Assembly: GCA_028714615.1 (NCBI GenBank)
Contig: JAQTMA010000216.1
Location: forward strand, 1-6,974
Origin: Anaerolineaceae bacterium
GTDB lineage: Bacteria > Chloroflexota > Anaerolineae > Anaerolineales > Anaerolineaceae
Length of the DNA stretch: 6,974 nt
Direction of reading: 5' to 3'
Positions 6,372 to 6,974 of the stretch are shown here, in pieces. Numbering within the stretch: the stretch's first letter is position 1; every line of letters begins with the position of its first letter. The translations under genes were made by a program, and so were the position numbers. The notes beneath the pieces were generated by a model. The model was not told where the DNA came from, did not search any database, and saw only the letters and a list, made by a program, of their open reading frames with translations.

Positions 6372-6974
6372 GCAACCCAATCAATTCTTCCTCGTCCACT
6401 CCCCCGTACCCACGGAAAGAGAGATCCTGCACCAATTGATCGTAGTCGCCCTGGTTCCAACTGGATTTTCCCATGCGGGCGATACCCCCGTTGGTATATG
6501 GCCGATGTAATTGGATGAACGCATCCAGATACGTCAGCAGGGTAGCATCCGGACTCACCCGAGCAGGGAGGGTATATGTCCAGTCCAGGCGCCAGATCTT
6601 GAGGAGCCGGTCGCTGCTCCCGGAAACCAGGTGTACACCGTTCCGGCTGACAGCAATGGACGTCACGGGCAGATTATGGGCGCGCATCCTGCGCAATAGT
6701 TTCCCATTCCTGGCATCCCAAATGCCGATCGACCCATCTTCTTCCCCGCTGAACAGGGTGTGGCCATCGGGAGAAAAAGACAAGGCGCTGATCTTGTGTG
6801 GGATGCGGTCAATCCTAATAAGCTCGGCGCCTTTCTCCAGGTCCCACCAATGCAAGGTATGATCGTTGCCCGTGCTTACTGCCATCCGACCATCCGGCGA
6901 CACCGCTAATACATCAATCACTTCGGTATGCCCGGTGAGCACGAATAGGCAAACCCCGGTTTCGAGATCCCATT
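6352..6974 (-). CDS. WD40-repeat protein, C-terminal part (partial)
   Basis: The frame is open from the window edge to TAG at 6354-6352. The GTG at 6942 is probably an internal valine, because the ten codons before it read WDLETGVCLF, the end of a preceding WD blade. About three further blades are visible, each with SPDG-like turns and closing WD/IW motifs (LHWWDLEKG, IGIWDARNG, LKIWRLDW) and GHT or RAHN openings. Such repeats form a beta-propeller used as a protein-interaction platform. After the last blade comes a ~75-residue non-WD tail (nucleotides 6579-6352) with a helical look: TYLDAFIQLHRPY, a GKSSW turn, then YDQLVQDLSFRGYGG and EEELIGLLRQ. From memory of the family, similar tails (GxPxW ... 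L ... GYG) end many WD40 proteins of Chloroflexota and Cyanobacteria. The N-terminal part, which may hold a kinase, NACHT or other effector domain, lies outside the window. Confidence 0.88.
   Translation of the reverse strand, partial: WDLETGVCLFVLTGHTEVIDVLAVSPDGRMAVSTGNDHTLHWWDLEKGAELIRIDRIPHKISALSFSPDGHTLFSGEEDGSIGIWDARNGKLLRRMRAHNLPVTSIAVSRNGVHLVSGSSDRLLKIWRLDWTYTLPARVSPDATLLTYLDAFIQLHRPYTNGGIARMGKSSWNQGDYDQLVQDLSFRGYGGVDEEELIGLLRQRAR

Noticed and set aside
6473..6862. Plus-strand frame of 129 codons opposite the WD40 gene
   Set aside because: It is antisense to clear WD repeats; the repeat-derived composition explains the open frame.
5826..6974. A defence or conflict system formed by the GTPase and WD40 genes
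   Set aside because: The genes are convergent, no nuclease, protease or toxin domain is visible, and the WD40 protein's N-terminal effector part lies outside the window. The idea cannot be supported from this sequence.

Overview
This window looks like chromosomal DNA of a moderately GC-rich bacterium, most plausibly Chloroflexota (Anaerolineae-like). That assignment is an inference from gene style: a Gmad2-type lipoprotein with a Cys-Cys-Pro core, a Rab-like small GTPase, a WD40 protein with a particular C-terminal tail, and a C39-like peptidase of the 'CGIAC' type. No marker gene is present to prove it. No RNA genes, insertion sequences, CRISPR arrays or phage genes were seen, and no gene-free stretch exceeds 100 bases.

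Layout. Positions 1-335 (+) hold the 3' end of a small multi-pass membrane protein. Positions 369-1028 (+) encode a C39-like (papain-fold) cysteine peptidase, probably translated from a leaderless GTG start. Positions 1117-2106 (+) encode a secreted lipoprotein. It faces, tail to tail across 24 bases, a two-gene operon on the minus strand (5727 down to 2131). The operon encodes the two halves of an ABC exporter, separated by only 6 bases. A 98-base intergenic region (5728-5825) carries divergent promoter-like elements: one for the ABC operon on the minus strand and one for a Rab/Ras-like GTPase (5826-6371, +). The GTPase gene ends inside the 3' end of a minus-strand WD40-repeat gene (6352 to the window edge), overlapping it by 20 bases.

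How the genes fit together. The two ABC proteins form a complementary pair. The 589-residue half has a perfect LSGGQ signature but Asp in place of the catalytic Walker B Glu. The 606-residue half has the catalytic Glu but a degenerate LSMGQ signature. Together they predict one active and one degenerate ATP site, as in heterodimeric exporters such as TM287/288, BmrCD and LmrCD. The GTPase and WD40 protein are both eukaryote-like signalling modules and sit next to each other, but they are convergent, so a shared pathway is only a suggestion. The peptidase and lipoprotein point the same way and could be functionally independent.

Most of the window is ordinary accessory or housekeeping content. 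The items most worth a second look are the Rab-like GTPase with intact eukaryotic-type switch motifs, its overlap with the WD40 gene, the WD40 protein's non-WD C-terminal module, the conserved-looking core of the lipoprotein, and the probable leaderless start of the peptidase.
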